A stretch of DNA of 64,000 nt. Source: Paraglomus occultum (lineage: Eukaryota > Glomeromycota > Glomeromycetes > Paraglomerales > Paraglomeraceae). Position 1 is the stretch's first letter. Each line of letters opens with the position of its first letter. Location: positions 1-64,000 of the forward strand of contig CAJVPJ010000028.1 in NCBI GenBank assembly GCA_910592205.1. The letters are read 5' to 3'. The position numbers and the translations under genes are program-made. This document shows, piece after piece, positions 46,736 through 59,349 of this stretch. The notes below the pieces were generated by a model, which saw only the letters and a program-made list of their open reading frames with translations, made no database searches and had not been told where the DNA came from.

Positions 46736-49203
46736 GTCATAGTTTTTTGGTAAACTGCATAGTATTTATTATGGGCAAATGGGTTTTGTGCACCTGCACG
46801 GTACCCTAAACTATTACGTAAATGTTTTAAAGCAATAAATCAGCGATTCATGTTAACGCTCACTATATCAACTATCCTTACTGGCTACTGACATATTCGG
46901 TTATGCGAGCATGTATTAGTATGTAAGTTGCAAAAATACTACCTTATTGTAAGTGTCAATTATGCAAAGGCTGCTGTGCTAGCCAACATCCTAATGTTTT
47001 TGACATTATTGTCGTTCTAAGCCAGTTCCTCTCACGTTTCGAACAAAAAACAACCCCTCCCCGCTTTTGGTAAATGCGGCAACGTATGTCCATATATCTC
47101 GCGTTATAAGCCCTGTTCTCAACGTGTATGCTGTTGCCGTAATCGTAAGAATCAGTTTCTATCGTGGAATTATTCATTATGTATTATAAGCTACCAACAT
47201 CGATCGGTAGAACGAGAGTAAAAATACTTTAATTCAAGAAAAATTGACACGCTTTCAGAATGGTACAACACATCATACTCCCCTACGATAGGAGTAGTCA
47301 TCTGTTGTCTTGCAACCAATTGGTATATACTGAAAAATATATTAAAATTATTGGAAATCTCTATGTACTGGTAATAAATATTTGAAAATTGAACGAAAAC
47401 TCGAAACTCAATCGTACGTTCGACAAAAATTATGTATTGCATTATTATAAATTCTGGATATCAAACGCTATTCGAAGACTTAAGAAGCCCCGGGAAAGAC
47501 GCGAGCAGTCAACGTAAATGGATAGAATCCATGTATCATCCCAATATAGCATTACAAGCTGTTTATAGACTGTTCGCGTCAGCGGATGCTCTTGCTTGAG
47601 TAATTCAGAATACCACGGCACCACGAAAACCAATAATTCCAATCAGCTCAATATTATTTTAATGAGTTTTAATATGAACCGGAAGAAATGCTTATACGGT
47701 GAACCCTCTTCAATATCCACCCCGCTAATATCAAACTCTCTCTATTAGCAACAGTGATCATGGAACGGATTTCCCCATATATAAATTCCCCCGCGCATAT
47801 TAATTTTTGATATCAAAACCCGTTGATACTCTTATATCCAGATTTCAGTCTTAATTACATGTCCCTATCACTTATTTAATAATACTAATACGATTCACAG
47901 CCAATTGTGTACTTACAACATATTACTAAAAATGGAAAATAAGGAAGAAGAATTGAGCATAAGAAAAAGAAATTGTTAGGCAATTGACATATTTAGTTTT
48001 TTTTATTATCTATTCCATGCTTTTCTGTTATTATGAAATAAATATAAATGAATTATTGTCTAGCGAAAAAAGCCTGACGGCGTAAAATGTTATTAACTTT
48101 GGTCCAAAAATTACGTAAAAAAATCAATATTTGGCCAGTGTCCGTAAATCGTAGCTTGGCTGAATTATTCGTTTATGTATAAATATCGTTTTGTATGAAA
48201 CCCGCTTTCTTTAAAACGGTAGTACTCAAACGAATTATAATATAATTTAGTGTGACGTCTCTCTAACCCTATCACCCGCATATGTTGGTCGGTCCCGTGA
48301 GGTGGATATTAGAGAGAGTTCACTGTATATGTTTCGGAAAATGCTATCAAATTCAGCTTCGTATCCACGTCTCGATTGTCAGCTAAGACAGTATCTAAAC
48401 TTGTAACTGACCTAAATTTGTAATATTTCTGCGCGGTCATACGAAAATCGTTACGCGTATCCAAATAAGGATACGCGCGATACAATATAATAACAGCAGC
48501 AACCATTATACCACACAGTCGAAGGAAAATTATCTATTTTTAAAGTAAACTTCGATTTCGTATTTTGACTAATCGAGTAAACGTAATTTTGTCTTGAACT
48601 AACTAATTAAACAACAATGCAATGGTTAATTTATATTTATTATAAGCTCATGTTTCATTATTGCACTTAATTGATGAAAGAAAAGATTTTAAAGGAAAGC
48701 GTTTATTTACTTTATTGTGGTTTATCATCTAACAGTTTAAACATACGATTTGCCGATGGGGTTCGAGCTACTTTACTGTATATATCATCACGGGGGAAAA
48801 AATGTCCCATTTCTAAAATTAAATAGCTATCGTATTCGGAAAAAAACTAGTTTGGATGTGGAAAACAATATTAGAAAGCACACATCACAGCTGACGCTAG
48901 AATGCTTCGAACCGAGCTCGAATGTTGCTAGTTTTATCAGGACCATTAGCATCGAATTCATTATCAATTTAACATCAGTCTTTTAAATAAATAGTGTATT
49001 TTAATTCTTACATAGTCAATACCAGCAAAGGTAACTTACAGTAACACATACAATTTTATTTCGACGTCTTGTTAATCAACCATATTGGCATATGTGGATA
49101 CACATCATATAATTTGCACCTTTGAGTATAATTAAATAAGCTCATTGAATTACAAGCTTATTCAGAAAGAGGCTGAGTCTCTAAACACAAGAAATGCACG
49201 GTG
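46736..49203. other. Long AT-rich spacer
   Basis: 2.5 kb with no gene supported. Several short frames on both strands lack motifs. Confidence 0.45.
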
Positions 49204-50791
49204 TTAATATTGTAAATTGACTTTATTTGTACCAACTTGTAACATACCTGCAGCTGAATCCAAAACAAAGTTGTTTTTTAATTTAAACAAATCTCCGGTA
49301 GGTAAAAGCGTACTAGAATATTTACTCTCCTTCTCGAGGCGTGATAATGGTTTTACATCAGTATGATAGATAGTATTCCATCCAGACTTGTCGTTACCCG
49401 CCTTTCTAATAAGCTTGTCAATATCATCGATAACTTCATTTGCATCAGGACGCTTATCGGGATCAGCGTCACAACATCGCTCGGCAAATTTCTTGTATTC
49501 CTCTGGTACGGAATCGGGCATAGATGGTCGTAGTCCGCCCATGATATCGCATACTAAACCTCTGTCGAACTGCCTATCTCTAAATGGTTGTTCACCGGTA
49601 GCAATCAAATACATAATAATGCCAAAAGAGTACACATCTGATTCCTGAGTAAATTTGCAAGTATGAAAGACTTCCGGTGCAATGAAAGGCAAGACGCCTC
49701 GAACGGTTGAATTTGACTCGCGTAAATACACTGATTGTGAAAGACCAAGATCGCATGTGTATAATTTCGTATCGTCATGTACAACTATGTTTCCGCTATG
49801 AAGATCACAATGCACTAATCCCGCATCATGAATATAACGCAGCTGAGCTGCAATATCCGACAAATGGTCTAATTTCATTCTCCACGTCAACTTGTTAATA
49901 TTTTGAACCAAATAAGATAAAAGACTGCCATTGTTAGCTATTGCATAACTCTTTTGTCTCTGGGTCTTGTGTTACTCCATAAATTTTAAGGAATGAATTA
50001 ACATAACTATTGCCTGAACACTTGGCATGATTTCTGAACTATTAAATAAATAATATATGGAGTCAGCGTAAATATCAATTAATAATACAACTATTGCTTA
50101 CCTCGGAAATAAATAATTCCGACATTTCATCAAAATTTTTAAATCGTTTGAGTACAACAGTTTGTTGCATATTCGCTTCCTTGTGCCTGGCAGTATAAAC
50201 TGTTCCGTAACCACCAAATTTGAGTTCATAAAAGTCGCTATACTGAATGTATGTAACATGATTGTTATTTCGTATAAACCTGTCCAGTATTGCATATACG
50301 TCGTAATAGATTGTTGCTAGTCCATCCATCGGATAATTGTTTATGCACCACACTGGACTACATCGGAGTAATCCACATGCGGAGCAGAAGCCATATCAAG
50401 AATAATAATGGTAAAAGCGTTTACTAGCAACCATGTAATATTTATCGTCATTAGATTTGGTAAATCCTTTAATGAGGATGTTGCGATCTTTAAGCCAGGC
50501 GGAATATCGTCTAAAGTGACTAACGTCATTGCTGTGGTCGTGTGTTGGAAGTGAGTATATTCTGGCAAACTCACTCACAAGTGTTGGTGTACATTCTTTG
50601 CTACTTCCAAGCAATAGCAGCATTAACTCGTCGTCGTAATCATAAAGCCTAGCGTAGTAGACGTTGTCAATTTCAGTTGACTTTCTTTTAGTAATTTTCG
50701 AGTTAGTATTAAGAATCCATTCAAGTTCACATTCACTTTTTGACGAAGATTGAATCAAGTTCTTGATTGCAGGATTATCAACAAACGACAT
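49204..50791 (-). pseudogene. Tyrosine-kinase-like protein kinase, inactivated copy
   Basis: Read leftward from the ATG at 50791. The N-terminal segment contains LVSEFARIYSLPTHDH and NILIKGFTKSNDDKYYMVAS, then an in-frame TGA at 50396-50398. The frame then continues as YGFCSACGLLRCSPVWC, a Cys-rich motif, and on to the kinase N-lobe (GGYGTVYTARHKE, VVLKRF). An intron at 50039-50101 is followed by an exon with FLKIYGVTQDP. One extra base in a run of four T (49952-49955; A on the coding strand) shifts the frame. The C-lobe is open: HCDLHSGNI, DLGLSQ in place of DFG, APEVF and DVYSFGIIMYLI, ending at 49204. The two lesions make it a pseudogene unless they are sequence errors. Intact members are expanded in Glomeromycotina. 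Confidence 0.85.
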
Positions 50792-50928
50792 GGTTTAGTT
50801 TAGTTTTGAATTAAAAAAAATTTTTTCTCAAATGTACTGTAGGTCAAGACAATTGCGTTACACCCTTTAACATTGTTGTTTATTCGTTGGACTGGCGTTC
50901 GTATTATTTTTGGCGCGAATTTTATATA

Positions 50929-51397
50929 CAGTCAAACCTCTTTATACCGATACGAGTGGCACCGGCCATTTGTATCGGTATAACGAGTTTATCGGTATAA
51001 TCAGAGGCCCTCTTTAAGCCCATAATTGACTCTGCACTTTACGCAATTCTAATATCGTTTTAACATCAGAAGTAGTGATAGTAATATGGTTGTCAACTGC
51101 TAGATTAAGCCAGATAGCTAATACAGATTTAATCTGAAGATGGGATAAGGGTCGGTTCTCTTTTCTTAGATAAAAGTGCATCATGACCAACCCCACGCTT
51201 TATATGATACTCCCCTTTTTATTACTCAATTTCTCACATTGTGACACAGCGCGCGCGACAACTTGCATTTTCTCATGTATGTCAATTGCCATTAATAGCA
51301 AATCTGGGAGTATTGCATGAACGTGAAAAATCATCTTGCTTTGATAAACAACCGAAAATGGCAGAAGGAAACGAGGGTATAAAGCATTATAAACCAT
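50929..51397. mobile_element. Remnant of a Tigger-like DNA transposon
   Basis: A terminal repeat starts CAGTCAAACCTCTTTATACC at 50929 right after a TA and contains three copies of a TCGGTATAA / TTATACCGA word (to about 51008). Behind it two minus-strand fragments (51200-51397 and 51014-51196) read in transposase-like orientation but carry no motif I can name. No second end was found. Confidence 0.5.
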
Positions 51398-51645
51398 CGT
51401 GAGAGAAAAGTGAGTGCTAAAAGCACATACTGCTACTATTGCAAAAATAATCTATCTGCAGAATGACTTTTTTGTATTGCAAATAGATTCAGAATTACTA
51501 AAACGAGACTCGTACTAGACGATCCCTTGCATTAAACTTCTACATACAATATATTTACTGTACACGCCCACATGATTGAGTTCGACCTTATAAAGCTCTC
51601 TATTTGCGGAGGGGCAAGTATTTAATACTTGCTAACAATCATAAA

Positions 51646-52709
51646 ATGATAGAACTAACAGGCAAAAAGGATAACGTTCAAATCGATGACCGTGATGGTA
51701 AAAATTTCAGCTTCAACGAGAGGATTATACTTAATGTCGGAGGAGTAAAGGTGAGCAGCTGAAATGCCGAAATAGCACAACTAGAGAATTTGATTCACCC
51801 TAACAGCGCAAACCGATGTCATTCTGCTCCTATATTCAGTACGAAACCTACCGTTCAACTTTAACCGCATATCCCAACACACTTCTCGGTACAATGTTTG
51901 CGGATCGTAATCTGTCCCTTTTATACAAAACAGTCGATAACGAATACTTTATAGATAGGAATGGTCATGCATTTTTTTACATCTTGGAATTCTATCGCAC
52001 GGGAAGATTGTCTTGGAAAGAAGAAGAAGGAAACTGTGTATGTGGAACAGGAAGGCGTTTGACCGTTGGGAATGATCGTGGGAATAGTAGTAGTAGCACA
52101 CCGTTATCTCCACTGTCCCCGTCTTCCTCCATATCTTCCTCATCCTCCTCTACGTATCTAGTCACTCCTCACGCAATGACACCACAACCCACAAAAGGCA
52201 GCTTGTATCATTCGCGAGTAACCCGTGAAGAATTCTTGTCAGAAGTGCAATATTTCCAACTCCCCGCCCATACGATTACATCTTCGTTTATCAATCGTGC
52301 AGCTGGACAACGCTTGACCCACTTTATGCAATCACTCGAGGGGGTCTTGCACGTCCTTGCGAGCGAATTCCAAACCTCTATAAGAATAGACTTTCGTAAA
52401 AACCAGCTAGCTCCACATATCACTATTTTATCGTCCGATAATGAAGAGACAATGCTAAAGACAGCGGTCATAAAAATCATAAAACCACATGGATCGGTTG
52501 GGTATGTTATGCTAAGCACATACGGAAACGAGATCAAGAGATATTTGGAAAGCGAGATAGAAGGGGTAACGCTTGAAGTGAGTCATGTTGATAACTTTAA
52601 TTGGTTTAGATTGGAAATGCAGATTGATGGTTTGGAGAACAATTTGGTGCTGGAGAATAGCGTTATAGGAGATAAATGGAGAATGAGAAATGGAGAATAT
52701 AGAATGTGA
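51646..52709 (+). CDS. KCTD-type BTB/POZ protein 1, BTB split by a Ser-rich insertion
   Basis: Two exons (51646-51750, 51840-52709) join in phase to 324 residues. The BTB (T1-like) fold begins ILNVGGVKYETYRSTLTAYP at about 28-47, then FIDRNGHAFFYILEFYRTG (73-90). It is then interrupted by about 60 Ser/Thr/Pro-rich residues (96-158) before the final BTB helices (REEFLSEVQYFQLP, about 164-177). In the sister gene at 62.5 kb this gap is about 15 residues. The C-terminal half (about 190-324) is not recognised. KCTD proteins form pentamers and often act as cullin-3 adaptors. The partner here is unknown. An intron sits right after VGGVK, as in the sister gene. Confidence 0.9.
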
Positions 52710-53342
52710 AATTGATGATCGTCCGCCTGCAATTTACCCCCTAAAAGCTATCTATCGGTGCGACTGACCTTCTGCGCATGCATAATAATAATGTAGAGAC
52801 AAGATTTATAGACATATGAATATGAAGAAAAAGGTGACGCATAATAACAGTTTTGAAAATACAAAATGTTGTAATACTAATGTTATATTGCCAAGCGTAT
52901 AATTTTTTTAGTGGCGATTCTCGTTTCGCGCTTTGGCCTCGGGGAAATTTGTGTAATAAATAAAAAGATCCTGCGTGTGTGATTTTAGGAATATTCTCAG
53001 TTTTTAGAGCTGTTTCAACCAATGTTGTCCGATATGTTGTGCTGTTTATGCTTATGTTGCAATAATGATCGATTAACGGGTACAGCAATCTATTACAACT
53101 TGCATTTAATTAATTTAGCGTTGGAGTAATTAGATAATGTTAATGTAACCCAACAAAATTCAGTAAATTTTATTCAAGAACTGACATTGAACGAACGACG
53201 TGTACAGCAGTCTATTGATGCAAGTAATCTATGAATAAAAATCTGAATTTCCAAGATAATGCAGGTAAGTAAGTGTGCATTATCTAACCATCGTTTCGAA
53301 CGGGTAACTTGGTTTAAATAACACAAATCTATCGCTGTTCAA
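52710..53342. other. Spacer between two converging genes
   Basis: 3' flanks of the KCTD gene and the GH16 gene. No gene seen. Confidence 0.45.
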
Positions 53343-54356
53343 TCAAGGAGCTTCATTGTAGTCTGGATTACATTTAATACTAATAGTATCAATTTGTGAG
53401 GTCAACACATTCGGTTCTTGGTCCCAATTGATGGGTCCATTCGCCCAATTAGCAGTTCCAGGGGCCGTGCTTCCATCCCAAATTCCAAATTGAATATGAC
53501 TTGGTCTGTTTGGATATTTATATATGCCATTTTCGTAGGTTTCCTGTCTAGTTAAAGTCCTGACAGGTTGGCCGTTAATTTTCCAGATAATTCTATCTGG
53601 ATCCCAGTCAAGCGTGTACGTGTTAAAATCGGAAATAAGTTTGTTATCGGGGAGGTCATGAATTCCACCATGAGCACCCCAGATGATAACACCGTTCCAA
53701 TACCAGTTGGATTGAACTCGGTGAGTGTCGTTTCCGACTATTTCGTAATCAATTTCATCTCCTTCTGGTGACATGGTTATGAAGGCTGTTACCACCCCGC
53801 CAACAGGGTTTGCCTTTAATACAACGTCGACAACACCATAATGCATCAAGCGTGATGAATTAAATGTGGTTCCAAATCCAGGGTATTTGTTGTACGGGCC
53901 TTGATCAGAGTTAATGCGTTCGTATTGGGATGGTTTCTGAAGGTTGAGAGTCAAAAGGCCGTTCTTAACGTTGTATGAAGATGGGCTACCTGACAAATTG
54001 ATCCAATCAGCAGACGACGGGTCACCCGAGTACGAAGAAGCTTCAGCTATGCGAGGGTTGGAAAAATCCTCCACAAATGATTTGCATGGATTTTTGGTGT
54101 AAACCTTTTGGGGAGCTGGTGTGACTGCTGGCGGCTTTTTGGCGGGCTTTTTAGCCGGCTTCTTTGGTTTCTTTTGCTTCTTGGGTTTTTTTGCTCTGCG
54201 AACAAAGGCTCGCCTGTGTTTGACATCCATTTGCACTGAATTTTCGTACGAAATTTGTAAGCTCCTTGTTGATTCAAATCTATGAGCGGCAAAGACGTTG
54301 CCGTTGATGACTAGCACAACGGCAAAAAGTAGAATTAATGTTATTAGCTTTGCCAT
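53343..54356 (-). CDS. GH16 glycosidase/transglycosylase, Crh-like cell wall enzyme
   Basis: Single exon, 337 residues. Signal peptide 1-23 (LITLILLFAVVLVINGN). A Lys/Pro-rich basic linker (about 53-76) precedes the catalytic domain (about 90-337). The catalytic motif is DEIDYE at 200-205: Glu201 nucleophile and Glu205 acid/base, in the E-I-D-x-E form of fungal Crh enzymes. Other marks are WYWNGVIIWG, YTLDWDPDRIIWKINGQPVR and RPSHIQFGIWDG. Crh proteins link chitin to beta-glucan in the wall. There is no chitin-binding module and no hydrophobic GPI signal at the end (NPDYNEAP), so it may be freely secreted. The basic linker could hold it to the wall, which is inference. Confidence 0.95.
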   Translation of the reverse strand: MAKLITLILLFAVVLVINGNVFAAHRFESTRSLQISYENSVQMDVKHRRAFVRRAKKPKKQKKPKKPAKKPAKKPPAVTPAPQKVYTKNPCKSFVEDFSNPRIAEASSYSGDPSSADWINLSGSPSSYNVKNGLLTLNLQKPSQYERINSDQGPYNKYPGFGTTFNSSRLMHYGVVDVVLKANPVGGVVTAFITMSPEGDEIDYEIVGNDTHRVQSNWYWNGVIIWGAHGGIHDLPDNKLISDFNTYTLDWDPDRIIWKINGQPVRTLTRQETYENGIYKYPNRPSHIQFGIWDGSTAPGTANWANGPINWDQEPNVLTSQIDTISIKCNPDYNEAP

Positions 54357-55778
54357 TTTCTAATTGATAATTCGCGTAATCTATTGAAGTAGGCGATGTG
54401 TGTGTAAAAAATGATTTTGTGCGGAATAAAGGAATGAATTAATGATACGCGAAAAAAAAAGGAGAACTGAAGGAATGTGGAGGATTAGAATATAATATGT
54501 CTATTGATTGCGATATCGATCTGGGCAAGAGAGAAGGTGGGTTTATATACAATATGCGCATGGTTACAAGGTTGTTGTTGTCAGGCATTGATATGTAATT
54601 GTAGTCGTAGTACTATTACCTTTGTACGATACAGTCAACTTCCCATAGATGCACAGTGTATTAGCTGCATACAGGAATGGTTGCTAAAACCGGGCAATTA
54701 CAGAGTGTGCGTATTTTTAGCAACTTTGGGTAACACCAACACAAGAGGTATTTATGTTGCTATTTTATCATTGGTTAAAGCATGATGTGGGTCATGGTCG
54801 AATCTTATCCCTTTACTAAGGCAAGACCATGTCCACGTTTTCCTGCGAGTTATTAAAATGTGTTACAAGTCTTTGATAAATTTAGAAAGTCTGTGTGGGT
54901 AATGATTTAAGCACAACAAATAATGATAGACGATGCATTGGGGAGGACAAAGTCATTCTTTATTATTATAGGCAAAGGGACTAGCGTTTTAAATGCCATC
55001 ATTCTTATTGGACTCGCATTGCTCCCAAAAAAAAGAACCTTGTTCGCACAGAAAGTAATGATATCATTTGATTCTTTCGCCATCGTCATCGCCATCGAAC
55101 ATCGACATGTAACTTGGCAGATACGCTTGTATTCGGGGGGGACCGTCAAAAGAGCCCGGGTATTGTATGACCATTATTATTGTTATTATTAAAGCAAGTT
55201 GCTGTCATCTGAATCGTAACCAGTACTGCAGTATCAACAATTTGAAAACATACAAATTCAGTTTTTTGGTTGTCGATCTTAATCTGCATGTAGCCCGAAA
55301 TTTAATTTAACGACACCCATTAAATTCCATGCCAAGACGTTCGATATTCTATGGTTAAAGACCACCGCAGCAATAATGTTTGCAGTTTGAAAACCGTTCG
55401 TCGCTTTGATGATACAAAAGGTATTATGTCCATGTTACTTTTTTTTTTTTTTACGAGTTGTTTAACAGGTCCAAACTTTATTTCTCCAAGTTCCTCTGCT
55501 CATAATGACTTCCCAGATCAGCTTGGTTACACATTCCTTAACTTCTCTGTGACAGCGTGAGAAAACAACAGTTCTATCAAATTTGGAGAAATCTTTTTAT
55601 TGGTTGTCTCTACACCATTCATGTCACGTTATTCTTGACCTTTCAAGTAGTTGTAATTTGTAATTGTGACACAGATGTACCACTGTTTCGTCCAATGTAA
55701 CACAAACAATCCACCACACCCCCTCAACCTCTCACAATCCACCATTTCTTTCCTCAACCATTTCCCCCTTCCCAGACG
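54357..55778. other. Spacer, no gene supported
   Basis: Promoter of the GH16 gene at the left end. Frames on both strands around 54900-55190 lack motifs. A T-run lies near 55439-55452. Confidence 0.4.
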
Positions 55779-55786
55779 TATAAATA
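55779..55786 (+). promoter_or_regulatory. TATA box of the TOA1 gene
   Basis: TATAAATA lies about 165 nt upstream of the start codon at 55951, followed by further TATA-like tracts (about 55800-55830) in a C-rich leader. Which one is used is unknown. Confidence 0.45.
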
Positions 55787-55950
55787 GCCCACCTCGCTAT
55801 ATATATAGGCTCAGGCCAATATATAAACCCCGCACTTGATATAAAAACCGCTTCCCCCCAGTTATTAGAACCGCGTTTTAGAGATCAAAGGGCAATATTT
55901 GGGACATAGAAGGGAACAAAGAATAATTTTAGAGACTAAACAAATAAAAG

Positions 55951-58239
55951 ATGTCAAATAACGTGGTAAGAATGAAAAGGAAAACCATGAAAAAAGGGAA
56001 TAGAGGGAAACGGGATGACAGTATGACAGACGCGAGTGCGTATGAATGCGGATGTCAAGTCATCACTAGGCTATATGGCGCAGCATAAGTGATTTAAAAT
56101 GTAGACATTAATTATTATAATAGGCCTCCGTATACCGAGCAGTCATTGACGATGTGATCCAAAATGTGAGCAAGGACTTTGAAGATATGGGTGTCGACCA
56201 ATCCGTACTGTCGGAGCTAAAACGCGTGCGTAGCAGGCTTTCTTGCGGACGATTTGTGTTTCCTTGATTCATTCTCTTTAATTCCTTGCTCTAACGAAAG
56301 TTTCCCGTCATATAATTGTCGTCCCGATCAAACTCTTGTGAAATGTTAATTGGATTTCATAGTCATGGGAACAGAAAGTGGCTAGTTCTCGGGTAGCTAA
56401 CTGGCAGGCTGGAGAAGCTTTTTATGCAGAGGTGAGGAAGGAAAATAACGATAGTGTATTGGCGTTATCGTGCTTTTTTTTTTCATGTTAGTCGCATGCG
56501 TTATGTTGCGAATATCGTAATCGAGTGTGCAACGTTGGTTTCTGAATAATCGTGTTGGTCGTTTGACTAGGCAAGGAGAAAGGATTAGCTAATTAACATA
56601 GTATTTCGTTTTCTCTCTTTGAGGCTATTGCTGATGATGCTTTGAGGAAGGTGTGTTTGTATTTGATAATTATCTTGTAATGATGGTAATATTGTAACAA
56701 TGAAAATGGTCATGATGACGTGATAATTATGGTGATAATGATGTGATGTCGATGCTCTTAACCGTTTGACAGAATTGTTGCCGCCTCCAGACAGTCATCA
56801 ACCTAATCATTCCCTTTCACTGACTCGATAAACTTTCCCATTATCTATCCCCTATTTACAATTAAAATCACAAATCATGATCACCTTAATTTCATTTAAC
56901 GGTTCTTTTCCAATTCCCATATTTGTTAATTCCATCTTTATTATTCTCGCAAACTTATAGTACCAACAAGTCCAAGATCACGAAACGACTACAGCGGCGG
57001 CTAATCTTGCAACGCTTGCTACTGGTACCTCGATGATTGGGGCGGACAGTGGAAATGGATTGGGTAAACCGCAACAATATATTGTGAGTAATCACCAATG
57101 AGCTGCCAAAAGAAATTTTCATTGCTACCGTTCTTTCTTAATAAATTGCTCGACTGTCTTTGTCCAGGTACAAAAGAACACTGGTCATTCCCAGGCACAA
57201 CCAAATCCTGGTCATCCAAACGGTATCTTGTTGCAGGATGGTGGTATGTGGAAGAATCGTGGAAGAGTCTAGAAAAGTATTCGCAGAAATGATGAGAGAA
57301 TTGTTCGCATAAATAAGAAGCTTATTGGAATTGTGGTTGTTATTTAGCCGCGATGATTGCGCCACAAAATGCTGAGGCTGCAGATAAGAAGATGTATTAT
57401 GATCTTCCGAAGCCACCATCTCAGGTATCGAGGTTAATCAAATAGTCTATGGTTTATAAGAAGGATTATGTATGACGGAGTTTATAGAAAGAGAGTTGTA
57501 TAAGATATTGTTGTCAAGGGATTCGACTAGAAGACTTTATGAAAGCGTTGCGTTTCCATCGAGACAATATTTCTAACGCATACACCCAAACTCTTCAACA
57601 CTCGCCAAAAAAGGATATCGGCTCATCGACAATATTATCAGCCGCCAGCTCATCCAATTTTGTTTCTGCCGATGTTAACACGAAATCTTACGTTTCGGCA
57701 CCTGACCACAACGTGAAAGCACACGTTCCTGCAAGCGAATTCGACGTAAAATCCAACTACGCCGTCCAGCCTGCTCCGGCTACGGTACTGCCAAGCGGCA
57801 AGCGACGACATGGAACTCGAAACGGAAACGATGATGATATCAATTCGGATCTTGACGATTCGGAGGATGACGAGGGAGCTGCAGATGGGGAAGAATCGCA
57901 GAACATCATTCTATGTTTATATGATAAGGTACGAGAAATAGCACAGTTTAGAGGGAGGTCGAGAGGAATATGTATGATAAACGAGAATTATGAGAAAAGT
58001 GTCATAGTAAATGTTAAACAATTGGTCGATGTATCCATGTCGTTGATTTGTAACTTTCATTTTTATGGTTCGTCAATCTCTCTGTATCTTCAATGTATTT
58101 CATGAAATGACCGTCTCGAATTGAAATCCAGGTCACTCGTACAAAAAACAAATGGAAATGTCAACTCAAAGACGGCATTATGTCAGTCAATGGAAAAGAC
58201 TATCTCTTCCAGAAGGGAAGTGGTGACTTTGAATTTTAA
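55951..58239 (+). CDS. TOA1: TFIIA large subunit (alpha/beta)
   Basis: Nine exons (55951-55965, 56124-56225, 56363-56431, 56624-56650, 56961-57083, 57168-57243, 57348-57424, 57488-57928, 58132-58239) join in phase to 345 residues. The N-terminal TFIIA helix block is VYRAVIDDVIQNVSKDFEDM and SWEQKVASSRVANWQ. The middle is a Gln/Asn/Pro-rich variable linker. An acidic run (DLDDSEDDEGAADGEE) leads into the conserved C-terminus ESQNIILCLYDKVTRTKNKW and MSVNGKDYLFQKGSGDFEF, which forms the TBP/DNA-contacting beta-barrel. It acts with Toa2 to stabilise TBP on promoters. Exon 8's start (57488) is the least certain junction, because the sequence there is not conserved. Confidence 0.93.
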
Positions 58240-58648
58240 GCGATACATACAAGACTTCCGTTTTCACACGTTAGTTTTCTTTTACGAGCGCATTACCGTT
58301 TAAGCGTTTTAGTCTAATTCGTCGTCAGAAGTGTAGACGGGAGAAGGGATAGGGCGGTCATAAAATGAAGAGAAAGGGTGTTGTGGATATTAGAGAGGTT
58401 TTAGTGGTAAAAAAAAATTGAATTGTGTTTGGTTATGCTGGACATTGTATTTGGTTTCCTTCGTTGCCAACTGCTTATTGATATTACTTGTGTCTATCAA
58501 CTTTAATAAATGTAATAATTTACGTTATCGTTTCACCTAGTACTAAGACTAATATGACTATGGTCATCGTATATCAGTCATACCATAACATTATCTTGTA
58601 GCGTCTTTCTTTTCAACTCCCCCCCCCCCCCAATTTCCCTGACCGAAA
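58240..58648. other. 3' flank of TOA1 and promoter of the HIT gene
   Basis: AATAAA at about 58505 should serve TOA1. A run of 13 C (58619-58631) sits just before the HIT start codon. Confidence 0.5.
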
Positions 58649-59349
58649 ATGACGGAACACAACCAACGAGGCGACTGCATATTCTGTGACATTGCCCGTG
58701 GGAATGACAAACAAACAGAATTACTTTATAACGTAGCCTAAACTCATCTTATATATATCTGTGTGTTTGTATGCATGTCGATTGTGTTTCATGATCAAAT
58801 CAATGCCGTATTTCCATATAGGACGATACCGTCGTAGCATTCAGAGATCTAAGCCCGGCTGCAGAAACTCATCTTCTAGTCATACCAAAGGCACATTATA
58901 AGAATTACCGAGCGTTAAACAAGGAACATGTCGAGCTCGGTGAGTGTGCAAACGGAGGGGAGGGAGGAAAGGAGGAGGAGGAGGAGGAGAATAGACTTGA
59001 TGTTATTTTAGTGCTTATATATGAACCTCTCCGATAAAAAGTGAAACACATGAAACAAGTCGCGTTGCAGACTATGAGAACGATAACGGCAACGAAATCA
59101 GATGATGAAGCTGGATTACTGTAAGTCTTTGAAACACAAGACGAGAAATTTGTTTACAATGTTAAAGTTATTCATAAAATTTAAAGCGTAGGGTTTGTCG
59201 TTCCGTTATTCAACACTGTTCCTCATATTCATCTGCATGTATTAACGCAACCGGTTCAGACTTGGTGGCCGCGTTCGATGGTTTTCACGAGATATTTGTT
59301 CAAGACGGTTGATTCCGTCATAAATGATTTGGAGGCGTATTATATTTGA
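58649..59349 (+). CDS. HIT-family nucleotide hydrolase, HINT3-like
   Basis: Four exons (58649-58732, 58822-58939, 59042-59120, 59187-59349) join in phase to 147 residues. CIFCDIARG opens the fold, then LSPAAETHLLVIPKAHYKNY, and the catalytic HIT triad PHIHLHVL (His-x-His-x-His). The ending FTRYLFKTVDSVINDLEAYY matches the HINT3 branch rather than Hint1 or Fhit. Such enzymes hydrolyse adenosine phosphoramidates or acyl-AMP, probably in the cytosol or nucleus. The second intron holds a GGA/GAG microsatellite at about 58966-58990. Confidence 0.93.

Noticed and set aside
50396-50398. TGA read as selenocysteine or programmed readthrough
   Set aside because: Fungi are generally regarded as lacking selenocysteine insertion, and a second lesion downstream makes ordinary pseudogene decay the simpler explanation.
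54907-55192. Overlapping open frames on both strands
   Set aside because: Neither strand shows a family signature. Overlapping opposite frames of similar length suggest chance.
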